Positions 54,042 through 63,799 of a stretch of DNA of 64,000 nucleotides are shown piece after piece. This stretch comes from Gemmatimonadota bacterium. GTDB taxonomy: Bacteria > Gemmatimonadota > Gemmatimonadetes > Gemmatimonadales > GWC2-71-9. Under the pieces are notes generated by a model. That model worked only from the letters and a program-made list of their open reading frames with translations. It was not told where the DNA came from and ran no database searches. Location: contig QHUB01000016.1 in NCBI GenBank assembly GCA_003221035.1, forward strand, positions 1 through 64,000. The letters run 5' to 3'. Numbering within the stretch: the stretch's first letter is position 1; each line of letters begins with the position of its first letter. The position numbers and the translations under genes were made by a program.

Positions 54042-57000
54042 ATGCCCGCAACGAATTGCGCGACGCTCGCGCCGACCCCGTCCCCTGCGCATGACTTCCT
54101 CGCGGGCGGCGGCGAGATGGGCGAATTGATCCGAAGACGAGATTGGTCCGCGACCCCGATCGGGCCGGTCGAATCGTGGTCGCCGGCGTTACGCATGATG
54201 GTTCGCTTTCTCCTCGCAAACCGCTTCCCGCTGCTCTTATGGTGGGGTCCCGACTACGTCTCCATCTACAACGATCCGTATCGCCCAGTCCTCGGCGCGA
54301 AGCATCCGGCGGCGCTCGGTCAGCCCGTGCGTGAGTGCTGGAGCGAGATCTGGCACGTGCTCAAGCCGCTCATCGATACGCCATTCCAGGGCGGCCCCGC
54401 GACGTGGAATGAAGACATCTTCCTCGAGATCAACCGCCACGGGTTCGTCGAAGAAACCCATTTCACCATCGCGTATAGCCCCGTTCCCGACGAAACCGTG
54501 CCGAGCGGCATTGGCGGTGTCCTGGCGACGGTCCATGAAATCTCCGCCCGGGTTGTGGCCGAGCGCCGAGTCGTCGTCCTGCGCGATCTCGGCACCGGCG
54601 CAGGCGATGCGAAGACGGCCGAGGAAGCGTGCGCGGTCGTGGCGAACACGCTGTGCGCGCACAGCAAGGACATTCCGTTCGCGTTGCTGTACCTCACCGA
54701 CGCCGACGGCAAGCGCGTGCGCCTCGCCGGCGCCTGCGGCGTCGGGATCGGCGAGGCCGTCAGTCCGCCCACGATTTCGCTGGAACCCGCCGACGGCGGC
54801 TGGCCGGTATCGGAGGCGATGCGGAGCGATGAGATGATTGTCGTCGACGGACTGGCCGCCCGCTTCACCCAAGTGCCGCCGGGTCCCTGGTCCGAGCCGC
54901 CGCGGACGGCGCTGGTCATGTCCATTCCGTCGAATAAGGTGCGCGAGCCGGCCGGACTCATGGTCGTGGGTGTGAGCTCGCGGCTGCAGCTCGATCAGTA
55001 CTACTGGGACTTTCTGGCACTGGTTCGGACTCAGGTCGCGACCGCGATTTCCAATGCGCGCGCGTACGAGGAAGAGAAGCGTCGCGCCGAAGCACTCGCC
55101 GAGATTGACCGCGCCAAGACGGCCTTCTTCTCGAACGTGAGCCACGAATTCCGCACGCCGCTCACGCTGATGCTGAGCCCGGTAGACGACAGCCTTACCG
55201 ACACCACCGAGCCTCTCATGCCGGTGCATCGGGAGCGCCTGGAGCTGATCCGGCGCAACGGGCTGCGCCTGCAGAAGCTTGTGAACACGCTGCTCGATTT
55301 CTCCCGCATCGAGGCGGGGCGCGCGCAAGCGACGTACGTGCCGACCGATTTGGCGGCGCTGACCGCCGATCTGGCCTCGAGCTTCCGCTCGGCGGTCGAA
55401 AAGGCGGGGCTACGTCTCGTCGTCGACACGCCATCGCTCGCGGAGCCGGTCTACGTCGACGAGGAGATGTGGGAGAAAATCGTCCTCAACCTGCTGTCCA
55501 ACGCATTCAAGTTCACGTTCGACGGCGAAATCGCGGTGCGGCTCCGCGTTGCGCCGGCGGGCGACCGCATCACGCTCGTCGTGCGCGACACCGGCACAGG
55601 GATTCCGGCGGCCGCGCTGCCGCACATCTTCGAGCGTTTTCACCGAGTCAGCGGCGGAAAGTCTCGCACGCACGAGGGCACGGGCATCGGGCTCGCGCTG
55701 GTGCAGGAGCTCGTCAAGCTGCACGGCGGTGAGGTCAACGTCGAAAGCCAGGAGGGCCGCGGCACGACGTTTACGGTGACGATTCCCCTCGGAAAAACCC
55801 ACCTGCCCGCGGACCGAATCGGCGCCGCGCCCAGATCGCAAACGTCGGCTCGCGTCGAACAGTACGTCGCTGAGGCGCTCCGTTGGTTGCCGGGTGCTCC
55901 CGATGTGCCGGCCGCGTCACCATCCACAGCCGCGCCCGCCACGCGCCCCCGGATTCTGTGGGTGGACGACAATGCCGACATGCGGGGGTACGTACGGCGG
56001 CTGCTGAGCAGCCGCTACGTGGTGGACACCGTGCCGGATGGCGCTGCGGCCCTCGCCGCGGCGACGGCATGTCCGCCGGATCTCGTCCTCAGCGACGTGA
56101 TGATGCCGGGGCTGGATGGATTCGGGCTGCTTCGGGCGCTGCGGAATAACCCGCAAACGTCCGCGGTGCCGGTGATACTCTTGTCCGCCCGGGCGGGAGA
56201 AGAGAGTCGAATCGAAGGAGTTCAAGCCGGCGCCGACGACTACCTCATCAAACCGTTCAGCCAGCGCGAGCTGCTCGCGTGCGTCGAAGGACAGCTGCGC
56301 CTCGCCCAACAGCGCCGGGAAGCCAGCGCCGCGCTCGAGCAGCGCTCGGCGCAATTCGAGGCGCTGCTCAATCAGGCACCGCTGGGCGTCTATCTCGTCG
56401 ACGCCGATTTCAAGATCCGCCAGGTAAATCCCGTCGCGCTCCCCGTGTTCGGCAACGTTCCGGGCGGCGTCGTGGGACGCGATTTCAACGAGATCATTCA
56501 CATTCTCTGGGAACGACCGTACGCCGACGAGGTCGCGGCGATCTTCCGGCACACGCTCGAAACGGGCGAGCCGTACATCACGCCGGAGCGTGCCGAGTAT
56601 CGCGCCGATCGCGGGATCATGGAGTATTACGAGTGGCGCCTGCACCGCATTCCCCTCCCCGACGGGCGCCACGGAGTCGTCTGCTACTTCCGCGACATCT
56701 CGGCCCAGGTGCACGCGCGCCTGGCGCTTGAAGAGAACCGGCACGCGTTGCAGGAAGCCGACCGGCGCAAGGATGAGTTTCTTGCCACGCTGTCACACGA
56801 GCTCCGCAATCCGCTGGCACCGCTGCGCAACGCTCTGCACGTCATGCGGATCGCGGGCCAAGGCCCCTCGGAACTTGCGCCCGTGCGCCAGATGATGGAA
56901 CGGCAGGTCAACCATCTCGTGCGGCTCGTCGATGACCTGCTCGAGATGTCGCGGATCAGCCGCGGCGTGCTCGAGCTGCGCACCGAGCGCGTGGATCTCA

Positions 57001-57851
57001 ATCAGATCGCCGCGGACGCGCTGGAGGTGAACGAGCCGCACATCAGGTCGCGCGACCATGAGGTCCATGTTGCACTCGCGCCGACTCCCACGTGGGTACG
57101 TGGTGATCCGCTGCGGCTGACCCAGGTGATGGGCAATCTCCTCAACAACGCGATCAAGTATACCCCCCAAGGCGGGCAGATCTGGGTCACCCTGGAGCGC
57201 TCGGGTTCCGACGCCCTCTTTGCGGTGCGCGACAACGGCGTGGGCATCTCGGCGCAGGCACTCCCACGAGTGTTCGATCTGTTTCATCGCGGCGACCGCC
57301 TGGGGGCTGAGACCGGCCTCGGCATCGGGCTCACGCTCGTTCAGACGCTCGTACAGATGCACGGTGGTTCTGTCACCGCCTACAGCGCCGGCCCCGGGAA
57401 CGGCAGCACCTTCACCGTGCGACTCCCGCTGGCCGCGGCGTCGGAGCCCGCTGTAGTGACGGACCGCCGGGTCTCTCGACGGCTGGCGCCCCAACGCGTC
57501 CTGATCGTGGACGACAATCGCGACGGCGCCGACAGCCTCCATACGCTGCTCTGCTTGCTCGGCGCGGAGGTTCAGGTGGCGCGCGACGGCCCGCAGGCGC
57601 TGGCGGCAGTCACGACCTACCGGCCGGCGGTCGTGCTGCTGGACATCGGTATGCCTGGCATGAACGGCTACGAGGTGGCCCAACGGATTCGTGCGGATGC
57701 AACGATCACGCAACCGACGATCGTCGCGCTGACCGGGTGGGGCCAGCCGGAAGATCGCCGCCGCGCCCGGGAGGCGGGGTTCGACCATCACCTCATCAAA
57801 CCCGCCGATCTCGTCGCGCTACAGAGAATCCTCGATCAGAGCTCGACGTAG
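54042..57851 (+). CDS. Double hybrid histidine kinase (PAS-GAF-HK-REC-PAS-HK-REC)
   Basis: 1269 residues, soluble by appearance. A PAS-like domain (~20-165), GAF (~175-345), kinase core 1 with phospho-acceptor H368 (NVSHEFRTPLTLML) and GTGIGLAL, receiver 1 with D685 (LSDVMMPGLDG), PAS (~780-890), kinase core 2 with H919 (LSHELRNPLAPLRN) and GLGIGLTL, and receiver 2 with D1201 (LLDIGMPGMNG). Two full kinases in one chain permit an internal phosphorelay. No output domain. Its stop overlaps the convergent kup gene by 16 bases. Confidence 0.94.
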   Translation: MPATNCATLAPTPSPAHDFLAGGGEMGELIRRRDWSATPIGPVESWSPALRMMVRFLLANRFPLLLWWGPDYVSIYNDPYRPVLGAKHPAALGQPVRECWSEIWHVLKPLIDTPFQGGPATWNEDIFLEINRHGFVEETHFTIAYSPVPDETVPSGIGGVLATVHEISARVVAERRVVVLRDLGTGAGDAKTAEEACAVVANTLCAHSKDIPFALLYLTDADGKRVRLAGACGVGIGEAVSPPTISLEPADGGWPVSEAMRSDEMIVVDGLAARFTQVPPGPWSEPPRTALVMSIPSNKVREPAGLMVVGVSSRLQLDQYYWDFLALVRTQVATAISNARAYEEEKRRAEALAEIDRAKTAFFSNVSHEFRTPLTLMLSPVDDSLTDTTEPLMPVHRERLELIRRNGLRLQKLVNTLLDFSRIEAGRAQATYVPTDLAALTADLASSFRSAVEKAGLRLVVDTPSLAEPVYVDEEMWEKIVLNLLSNAFKFTFDGEIAVRLRVAPAGDRITLVVRDTGTGIPAAALPHIFERFHRVSGGKSRTHEGTGIGLALVQELVKLHGGEVNVESQEGRGTTFTVTIPLGKTHLPADRIGAAPRSQTSARVEQYVAEALRWLPGAPDVPAASPSTAAPATRPRILWVDDNADMRGYVRRLLSSRYVVDTVPDGAAALAAATACPPDLVLSDVMMPGLDGFGLLRALRNNPQTSAVPVILLSARAGEESRIEGVQAGADDYLIKPFSQRELLACVEGQLRLAQQRREASAALEQRSAQFEALLNQAPLGVYLVDADFKIRQVNPVALPVFGNVPGGVVGRDFNEIIHILWERPYADEVAAIFRHTLETGEPYITPERAEYRADRGIMEYYEWRLHRIPLPDGRHGVVCYFRDISAQVHARLALEENRHALQEADRRKDEFLATLSHELRNPLAPLRNALHVMRIAGQGPSELAPVRQMMERQVNHLVRLVDDLLEMSRISRGVLELRTERVDLNQIAADALEVNEPHIRSRDHEVHVALAPTPTWVRGDPLRLTQVMGNLLNNAIKYTPQGGQIWVTLERSGSDALFAVRDNGVGISAQALPRVFDLFHRGDRLGAETGLGIGLTLVQTLVQMHGGSVTAYSAGPGNGSTFTVRLPLAAASEPAVVTDRRVSRRLAPQRVLIVDDNRDGADSLHTLLCLLGAEVQVARDGPQALAAVTTYRPAVVLLDIGMPGMNGYEVAQRIRADATITQPTIVALTGWGQPEDRRRAREAGFDHHLIKPADLVALQRILDQSST

Positions 57852-59764
57852 GCCCCGACTTCGAACACCTGATTCGACGGGATCTTAAAGAATGCCGTCG
57901 CTCTGAGCGCGTTGCGTGACATGAACGAGAACAACCGCTCCCGCCACATCGACATCCCGGGCCGATCCGACGCGATCAGCGTCTCCCGCCCCAGAAAAAA
58001 CGTCGTCCCCTCCATCGGAATATCGAGGTGGTTTTTCTTGCAGGCGGCGAGTACCTCGCCGATGTCGGGATCCTGCATGAATCCGTAGCGCGCGACCACG
58101 TTGTGAAATCCCTTGCCGCTGCGCTTGACCGTCACACGACTATCCGGCGGGACGTGCGGCACGTCCTCGGTCGTGATCGTGAGAAACACGATCTTCTCGT
58201 GCAAGACCTTGTTGTGCGTGAGATTGAGCACCAGCGCCGGCGGCGTGCCGTCCGCGCTGCCGTACATGAACACGGCCGTGCCCGGGACGCGCGTCGGCGG
58301 CTCGGCGGCGAGATCGGCGAGCAACAGCTTGAGCGGAACGGTCTTCTCCATCATGCGCTTGGAGAGAATCTCGCGGCCGCGCTTCCAGGTGCTCATCACG
58401 AAATACAGCGCGACCGCGATCGCGAGCGGCACCCAGCCACCGTGCCAGATCTTCAAGGCATTGGAAACCAGAAACGTCAGATCCACGATCAGGAACACAC
58501 CGGCCACGCTGGCGGCCTTGAGAATGCTCCAGCCCCAGACCTCGCGGCTCATCACGTAAAACATCACCGTCGTCAGCGCCATGAGCGTCGACAGCGCCAC
58601 GCCGTACGCACCCGCCAGGTTGCTCGACGTCTGGAAGTAGAGCACCAACGCGATCGTCAGGACGGCGAGCAACTTGTTCACGGTGGGGACGTAGATCTGG
58701 CCGATTTCCCGTGACGACGTGTGCTCGATGTCCATGCGCGGGATGTAGCCGAGCTGAACCGCCTGGCGCGTGAGTGAGAAGGCGCCCGAAATCACGGCCT
58801 GTGAAGCGATGATCGCCGCGGCGGTCGCCAGTGGAATCATCGGGATGAGCAGCTTCGCCGGCGCGAGCAGGTAGAAGGGGTTTGCGGCGGCTTCGGGCTG
58901 CGACAGCAGCAGCGCGCCCTGTCCGAAATAGTTCAGCATCAACGCCGGCAGCGGAATCGTGAACCAGGCCAGCTGAATTGCCGAGTGGCCGAAGTGGCCG
59001 AGATCGGCGTAGAGCGCTTCACCTCCGGTCACTGCCAGAAATACGGCGCCGAGCACGATCAGACCGCGCCCGGGATCTTCCGTGAGAAAACGGATCGCAT
59101 GCATTGGGGAGACTGCGGCCATCACCGACGGGTTGCGGAGAATACCGTTCAGGCCCAGCACGGCGATCGCCAGGAACCAGACCAGCATCACCGGTCCGAA
59201 CACTGCGCCGACGCGCGCAGTGCCTCGGCTCTGAAACGCGAACAGGCCGACCAGGATGACGAGCGTAATCCCCATGACCCAGTGTTGCAGTCCAGGTGTC
59301 GCGATCTCGAGTCCCTCGACGGCCGACAGCACCGAAATCGCGGGAGTCAGGGCACCGTCGGCATAGAGCAGGGCCGCGCCAAAGATTCCGAGGACGATCA
59401 TGATGCGGCGCGGCGTGAGGCCCCGCGCAACCCGGCTGCCGTTCACCAGGGCCATGAGTGCGAGCACGCCGCCCTCGCCCTTGTTGTCCGCCCGGATGAT
59501 CACGATGTGGTACTTGACCGTCACGATCAGGAGGAGGGACCACAGGATCAGGGATAGAACGCCGAGCACGTTGCCGTGCGTGACCGGGATGGCGTGCGGG
59601 CCATGGAACGCCTCCCGCAGGGCATAGAGCGGGCTCGTTCCGATGTCGCCATATACCACCCCAAGAGCGAGCAGCGCGAGCCGCGCCAGGTAGCGGCCCT
59701 GTGGGGGGGTGGTGTGTGAGCCGGTCGGTGTTGGGGACTTCCTGGGTTCTACGGGGGCGCTCAT
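57836..59764 (-). CDS. kup: Kup potassium transporter
   Basis: 642 residues, about twelve membrane segments plus a cytosolic C-terminus. GVVYGDIGTSPLYALREAF, IIRADNKGEGGVLALMAL and GGEALYADLGHFG are Kup/HAK/KT signatures. K+/H+ symport. The start overlaps the MFS gene stop (ATGA-type), so both are coupled. Confidence 0.96.
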   Translation of the reverse strand: MSAPVEPRKSPTPTGSHTTPPQGRYLARLALLALGVVYGDIGTSPLYALREAFHGPHAIPVTHGNVLGVLSLILWSLLLIVTVKYHIVIIRADNKGEGGVLALMALVNGSRVARGLTPRRIMIVLGIFGAALLYADGALTPAISVLSAVEGLEIATPGLQHWVMGITLVILVGLFAFQSRGTARVGAVFGPVMLVWFLAIAVLGLNGILRNPSVMAAVSPMHAIRFLTEDPGRGLIVLGAVFLAVTGGEALYADLGHFGHSAIQLAWFTIPLPALMLNYFGQGALLLSQPEAAANPFYLLAPAKLLIPMIPLATAAAIIASQAVISGAFSLTRQAVQLGYIPRMDIEHTSSREIGQIYVPTVNKLLAVLTIALVLYFQTSSNLAGAYGVALSTLMALTTVMFYVMSREVWGWSILKAASVAGVFLIVDLTFLVSNALKIWHGGWVPLAIAVALYFVMSTWKRGREILSKRMMEKTVPLKLLLADLAAEPPTRVPGTAVFMYGSADGTPPALVLNLTHNKVLHEKIVFLTITTEDVPHVPPDSRVTVKRSGKGFHNVVARYGFMQDPDIGEVLAACKKNHLDIPMEGTTFFLGRETLIASDRPGMSMWRERLFSFMSRNALRATAFFKIPSNQVFEVGAYVEL

Positions 59765-60948
59765 TGCGGGGGGACTTTACCCGCGCGGCTCCAGAAAGGC
59801 CAGAGGATTGCCAAAGCCAAAGCGCCGGCTGCACTTACGATGAACGCTGTCGTCCCACTCGCCCGCTGGAAGACGAGCCCCAGGGTAATGCCCCCGACGA
59901 GCGCGGCAACGCCGGTCAGTCCGTGGTACACGCCAAACTCAGTGCCGCGATGACCGCGCGTCGCCGCTGTGACGAGCGCGCGCTCGGGACTTTCCGTCAA
60001 ACCTGCGACCACGCCGAGGGCGAGGAACACGATCCACGCGGCCATGGCGCTCGCGGCGAGAGCCATGCCGGCGGCGAGCGCGACGTAGCACAGCCATCCG
60101 ATCCACATCGTCCGCGCCGGACCGATCCGATCTGAGAGCCCGCCCCCGAGGAACGACGTGGACGATCGCACCACATGCAGCAAAGCCCAGAGAAGAGGAA
60201 TCAGCGCGACCGGGACGCCGAGATTTTGCGCTCGGAGGATCATGAGCGTCTCGGGCATGCGGAGGAGGTAGAAGAGGGAGATCGCGATGATGGAGGGCGG
60301 TACGGGGCGGTACATGGCGGGAGGAGGCGGTACAGGCGCGGATGGCTCCGCCGCTCCTACCGCCCCCTTCCGCCTCCTCCCGTCGCTCACCGCCCACATC
60401 GCCAGCACCACCACAAGCACGCCCGGCACGAAGCTCGCCAGGATCACCTTCCGAACGTCCGCACCACGGGTCAGCATCCACCAGGCCACCAACGGTCCGA
60501 TGACCGCGCCGGCGTGGTCGAGACCGCGCTGCAGCCCGAAGGCGCGTCCCACGAGTGGGGCCGGCGTGACGTCGGCGATCAGCGCATCGCGTGGCGGGGT
60601 GCGCAGTCCCTTCCCCAGGCGATCGATCACCCGCAAGCCGATCACCTGCCAGGCCAACGCGGTGACCGCGATGACGGGCCGCACGGCGGCCGCGACCAAA
60701 TACCCGATGACGATCAACGGTCCGCGCCTGGTCGTGCGATCGGCGAGCCGGCCGGAAACGAGCTTGATCAGCGCCGCGGCCGCATCGGCCGCGCCGTCGA
60801 GCACGCCAAGGGCGGCCGCTCCGCCACCCAGCACGCCCGTGACGAATGCGGGGAGCAGCGGATAGACCATCTCGCTCGCGAAGTCGTTGAGGAGCGAGAC
60901 GGCGCCAAACAGTTTGACCTGCCTGGGAAGTTGGTCTGGTTTACTCAC
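59761..60948 (-). CDS. MFS transporter
   Basis: 395 residues, about twelve membrane segments. RVIDRLGKGLRTPPRDALIAD is a characteristic loop of a bacterial MFS subfamily (tetracycline-like). A low-complexity loop GAAEPSAPVPPPPAMYRP between the halves is encoded by repeat words and a 13-bp inverted repeat (60318-60382). Substrate unknown. Overlaps the DUF885 gene by eight bases. Confidence 0.88.
   Translation of the reverse strand: MSKPDQLPRQVKLFGAVSLLNDFASEMVYPLLPAFVTGVLGGGAAALGVLDGAADAAAALIKLVSGRLADRTTRRGPLIVIGYLVAAAVRPVIAVTALAWQVIGLRVIDRLGKGLRTPPRDALIADVTPAPLVGRAFGLQRGLDHAGAVIGPLVAWWMLTRGADVRKVILASFVPGVLVVVLAMWAVSDGRRRKGAVGAAEPSAPVPPPPAMYRPVPPSIIAISLFYLLRMPETLMILRAQNLGVPVALIPLLWALLHVVRSSTSFLGGGLSDRIGPARTMWIGWLCYVALAAGMALAASAMAAWIVFLALGVVAGLTESPERALVTAATRGHRGTEFGVYHGLTGVAALVGGITLGLVFQRASGTTAFIVSAAGALALAILWPFWSRAGKVPPQ
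60295..60390. repeat. GGCGGTAC word repeats with 13-bp inverted repeat inside MFS gene
   Basis: GGCGGTAC occurs three times between 60297 and 60333. CGGGAGGAGGCGG (60318-60330) and CCGCCTCCTCCCG (60370-60382) are perfect inverted copies. The whole element is in frame in the cytoplasmic loop of the transporter and resembles a palindromic repeat insertion. Confidence 0.7.
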
Positions 60949-62554
60949 CCAGGCCGAGTCCCCAGCGGATCAACGCGACGGGCAAACCGCCGTAGGGGAG
61001 GACCGCGTCGTGGAAGCCGCGCAGCGAGAAGTGATTTCCTTTCGCCTTGCGGAAGTCTTCGCGCAGACGCAGCAGCTCGCGCCGGCCGACTGCGTACGCG
61101 AGCTGATACGCCGGCCAGGCGCAATAGCGCCGCACCTCGGCCTCGGCGTTGCCGCGCTCGACGTGCAGGTCGCTCACCATCTGTTCGACCGCCTGCTCGC
61201 GAGTCATCCCGCGCGTGTGGAGTCCGACGTCGAGCAGGATCCGGACGGCGCGCCAGAGCAGATGGACGCGTTGAAAGAACAGCTCCTCATCGGACGAGTA
61301 GAATCCTTCCTCGCCCATCATGTCTTCGCAGTAGAGCGCCCAGCCCTCCACCGTCAGCGGCGTCCACAGATTCTTGCGCACATGCGAGGGCGATTCCTTC
61401 GCAATCACCAGCTGCAAATGGTGCCCGGGATACCCCTCGTGCAGCGCCGTAGCCGCGAGCTCATAGCGGCAGTGGTCGCGCAGAATGCGATCCTGCTGCT
61501 CGCGCGGCAGGCGCGAGTCCGGCACGGTGACGTAAAACCAGCCCGTGCGGTTCCGACTGTACGCGCCCGGGCTGTCGTAGGCGGCGTAGGGGATGACGGG
61601 ACGCATGAAGGCGGGGGTAGGGATCACGTCGAGCGGCGCCTGCGGAATCGGGGCGAGCCCGCGTTCCTCGACGAACGCGCGGGCGCGGGTCATCTCCTTC
61701 GCGTAGGCTTCCACCAGCTCCGTGGGCTGCGGATGGTCGGCACGCAGTTTGTCGACGAGCGCGGGCCAGGGCGTGCCGCCGCCGTCGAGTCGAGCCGCGA
61801 GACGCGCGAGGTCGGCCTCGACCTCTTCCTTGAGCCGCAAGCCGTAGCGCCACAGCTCCGGCGCGGTGTCGCGCAGCGCGTGCTGATAGTGGAGCAGGAA
61901 GTTGAACGACTCTTCGCCGATGGCAAAGTGCTCGGTCCCCATGTCCAACCAGCGCTCGAGGTTGCTCTCGAACTTGAGCAACGCGTCGCTCGCCTGCGCC
62001 GCCGCCGTGACAAGGCGCGCGGCATGCACCGGCGATTGCGCGCCCAGCGCAGCCGCCAGCTCTTTGACCAGGAGGCGGCCACCCTCGGTCATGCGCATCG
62101 CGGTTTCGACGAAGACGCGCACCGGCTCCTCGAGTCCGGCTCGGACGTCGTCGAGAAAGGCGGGAATGTCCTCGAGCCGTCCGATCGCCGCCGTAGCCTT
62201 CTCGGCCGGGGTGCGGTCGGCGGACAGCAACAGGTGATGCAGACCCCCCAGGAGGTGTGAGAGCCAGAATTCAGGATTCTTGGCCTGGGGCCGGAGCCGT
62301 TCGAAACGGCGCAGCATGACGCGGATTTCATTGAGCAACGCCGTGCGGTCGATTTCTGCGTCGAGGTCGACAGCATTCGCTTCCTCGAGCGAGGCGGCGA
62401 TGGATTTGAGCGCGGCGAGATGCGGCGTGAGCGCGGGCGTGCTGAAGCGGCCGTAGCGGTCATCGTGGCCCGCGACTCCGGCCTGCGTGGCGGCGACCGG
62501 GTCCAGGTGCCAATACAAATCGAAGAACGATTTCTCGATGTCGCGCAGATTCAT
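60941..62554 (-). CDS. DUF885 metallopeptidase-like protein
   Basis: 537 residues from ATG at 62554 (overlap ATGA with the LeuA-like gene). The zinc motif ALHEGYPGHHLQL and the second region EGWALYCEDMMGEEGF are the DUF885 signature. Enzymes of this family are thought to be carboxypeptidase-like. No signal peptide, so it is probably cytosolic, unlike many members. Confidence 0.9.
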   Translation of the reverse strand: MNLRDIEKSFFDLYWHLDPVAATQAGVAGHDDRYGRFSTPALTPHLAALKSIAASLEEANAVDLDAEIDRTALLNEIRVMLRRFERLRPQAKNPEFWLSHLLGGLHHLLLSADRTPAEKATAAIGRLEDIPAFLDDVRAGLEEPVRVFVETAMRMTEGGRLLVKELAAALGAQSPVHAARLVTAAAQASDALLKFESNLERWLDMGTEHFAIGEESFNFLLHYQHALRDTAPELWRYGLRLKEEVEADLARLAARLDGGGTPWPALVDKLRADHPQPTELVEAYAKEMTRARAFVEERGLAPIPQAPLDVIPTPAFMRPVIPYAAYDSPGAYSRNRTGWFYVTVPDSRLPREQQDRILRDHCRYELAATALHEGYPGHHLQLVIAKESPSHVRKNLWTPLTVEGWALYCEDMMGEEGFYSSDEELFFQRVHLLWRAVRILLDVGLHTRGMTREQAVEQMVSDLHVERGNAEAEVRRYCAWPAYQLAYAVGRRELLRLREDFRKAKGNHFSLRGFHDAVLPYGGLPVALIRWGLGLGE

Positions 62555-63777
62555 GCGTTCAGCAACCGGTGGCACTCCTCATCGGACAGCACATGGTCGG
62601 TGCGCTTGGCCGCATCGAAGAGCGTTCGGCACGCGGCCTCGTCGTCGGGATCGTATCCGTGGCGCTCGAGCCAGTACTTCACGTTGGAAAGCCCGGAAAC
62701 CGGCGAGATCTCGATGCGCTGCTCAAAACCGAACTCCTCCGCCGGCACGGAGCTATACACCCGATCGGCCAGCCAGTTGTGGCCTTTCTTCTTGGCCTTG
62801 ATGATCGCCGCGGCATGCACTCCGGTGCCGGTGCGGAAAGCGTCGGTGCCCAGCACCGGGTAATTCACCGGGATGGGCACGCCCACGGCCTCCGAGACGA
62901 GGCGGCAGTACTCGGGCAGCTTCCGAATATCCCCCTGGTGCACGCCCAGGAGCTTCAAGTTCACGATCAGCAGATCCATCTCGGCATTGCCGACGCGCTC
63001 GCCGACGCCGAGGGCGGTGGCGTGGACGCGGTCCACCCCGGCCTCGATTGCCGCGAGACAGTTGATCAGCCCCATGCCCCGATCACGATGGCCATGCCAG
63101 TCGATTTTCACATCGTTCTTTCTCACTATTTCCTTCTTCACGAAGCTCACTAACGCCTTCACGCCGGCTGGCGTCGCGTGCCCGACCGTATCGGCGAGGC
63201 AGATCCGGGTCGCCCCGCAGTCGATGGCCGCGCCGTACAGCGCCTTGAGCGTTTCGGGCCGCGCCCGGGTCGTGTCCTCCGTGACGTACATGACGGGCAG
63301 GCCATTCCTGACGGCATGCGTCACCGCCTCCGTCGTCGCCGCGACGATCCGCTCGACGGTCCAGTCTTCCGTGTATTGCCGGATGGGCGAGGAGCCGATG
63401 AACGTCGCCGCTTCGATCTTGATCCCGACTTCCTGCGACACGCGAATGATCGGATCGATGTCGGCGATGACGGTGCGGGCCGCGCAATTCGGCGCGATCG
63501 GCAGCTTCTGATCGACGATCTCGCGGGCGAGCGCCCGGACCTGCTCCACGACGCGCGGCCCCGCTCCGGGCAACCCGATGTCGGCCGCGACGATGCCGAG
63601 GTCGGCCATGAGATGCAGCAGGCGTTTCTTGACGTCCAGCGAGGGGTCTGTGACGGACGGCGACTGCAAACCGTCGCGCAACGTCTCGTCGTTCAGGTCA
63701 ACGCGCGCGCGTGCCCAATCAAAGCCGCCGTTCGTCGCCGAGCCGTTCCAGTCGTAGATAAGCTGGCGCTCGTCCAT
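62551..63777 (-). CDS. 2-isopropylmalate/homocitrate synthase-family enzyme
   Basis: 408 residues from ATG at 63777. DRE-TIM core: LNDETLRDGLQSPS, IGSSPIRQY, DTVGHATPAG, HGHRDRGMGLINCLAAIEAG and GVGERVGNAEMDLL. The usual LeuA C-terminal regulatory domain is absent. It condenses acetyl-CoA with a 2-oxoacid; which one is unclear. Located upstream of DUF885 and coupled to it. Confidence 0.85.
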   Translation of the reverse strand: MDERQLIYDWNGSATNGGFDWARARVDLNDETLRDGLQSPSVTDPSLDVKKRLLHLMADLGIVAADIGLPGAGPRVVEQVRALAREIVDQKLPIAPNCAARTVIADIDPIIRVSQEVGIKIEAATFIGSSPIRQYTEDWTVERIVAATTEAVTHAVRNGLPVMYVTEDTTRARPETLKALYGAAIDCGATRICLADTVGHATPAGVKALVSFVKKEIVRKNDVKIDWHGHRDRGMGLINCLAAIEAGVDRVHATALGVGERVGNAEMDLLIVNLKLLGVHQGDIRKLPEYCRLVSEAVGVPIPVNYPVLGTDAFRTGTGVHAAAIIKAKKKGHNWLADRVYSSVPAEEFGFEQRIEISPVSGLSNVKYWLERHGYDPDDEAACRTLFDAAKRTDHVLSDEECHRLLNA

Positions 63778-63799
63778 ACGTTTAGTATAGTTGCCGGTG
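63778..63799. promoter_or_regulatory. Short divergent spacer
   Basis: Only 22 bases separate the LeuA-like start from the peptidase start at 63800, with the AT-rich TTTAGTATAG in the middle. It must hold one or both promoters' core elements or these extend into the genes. Confidence 0.3.
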
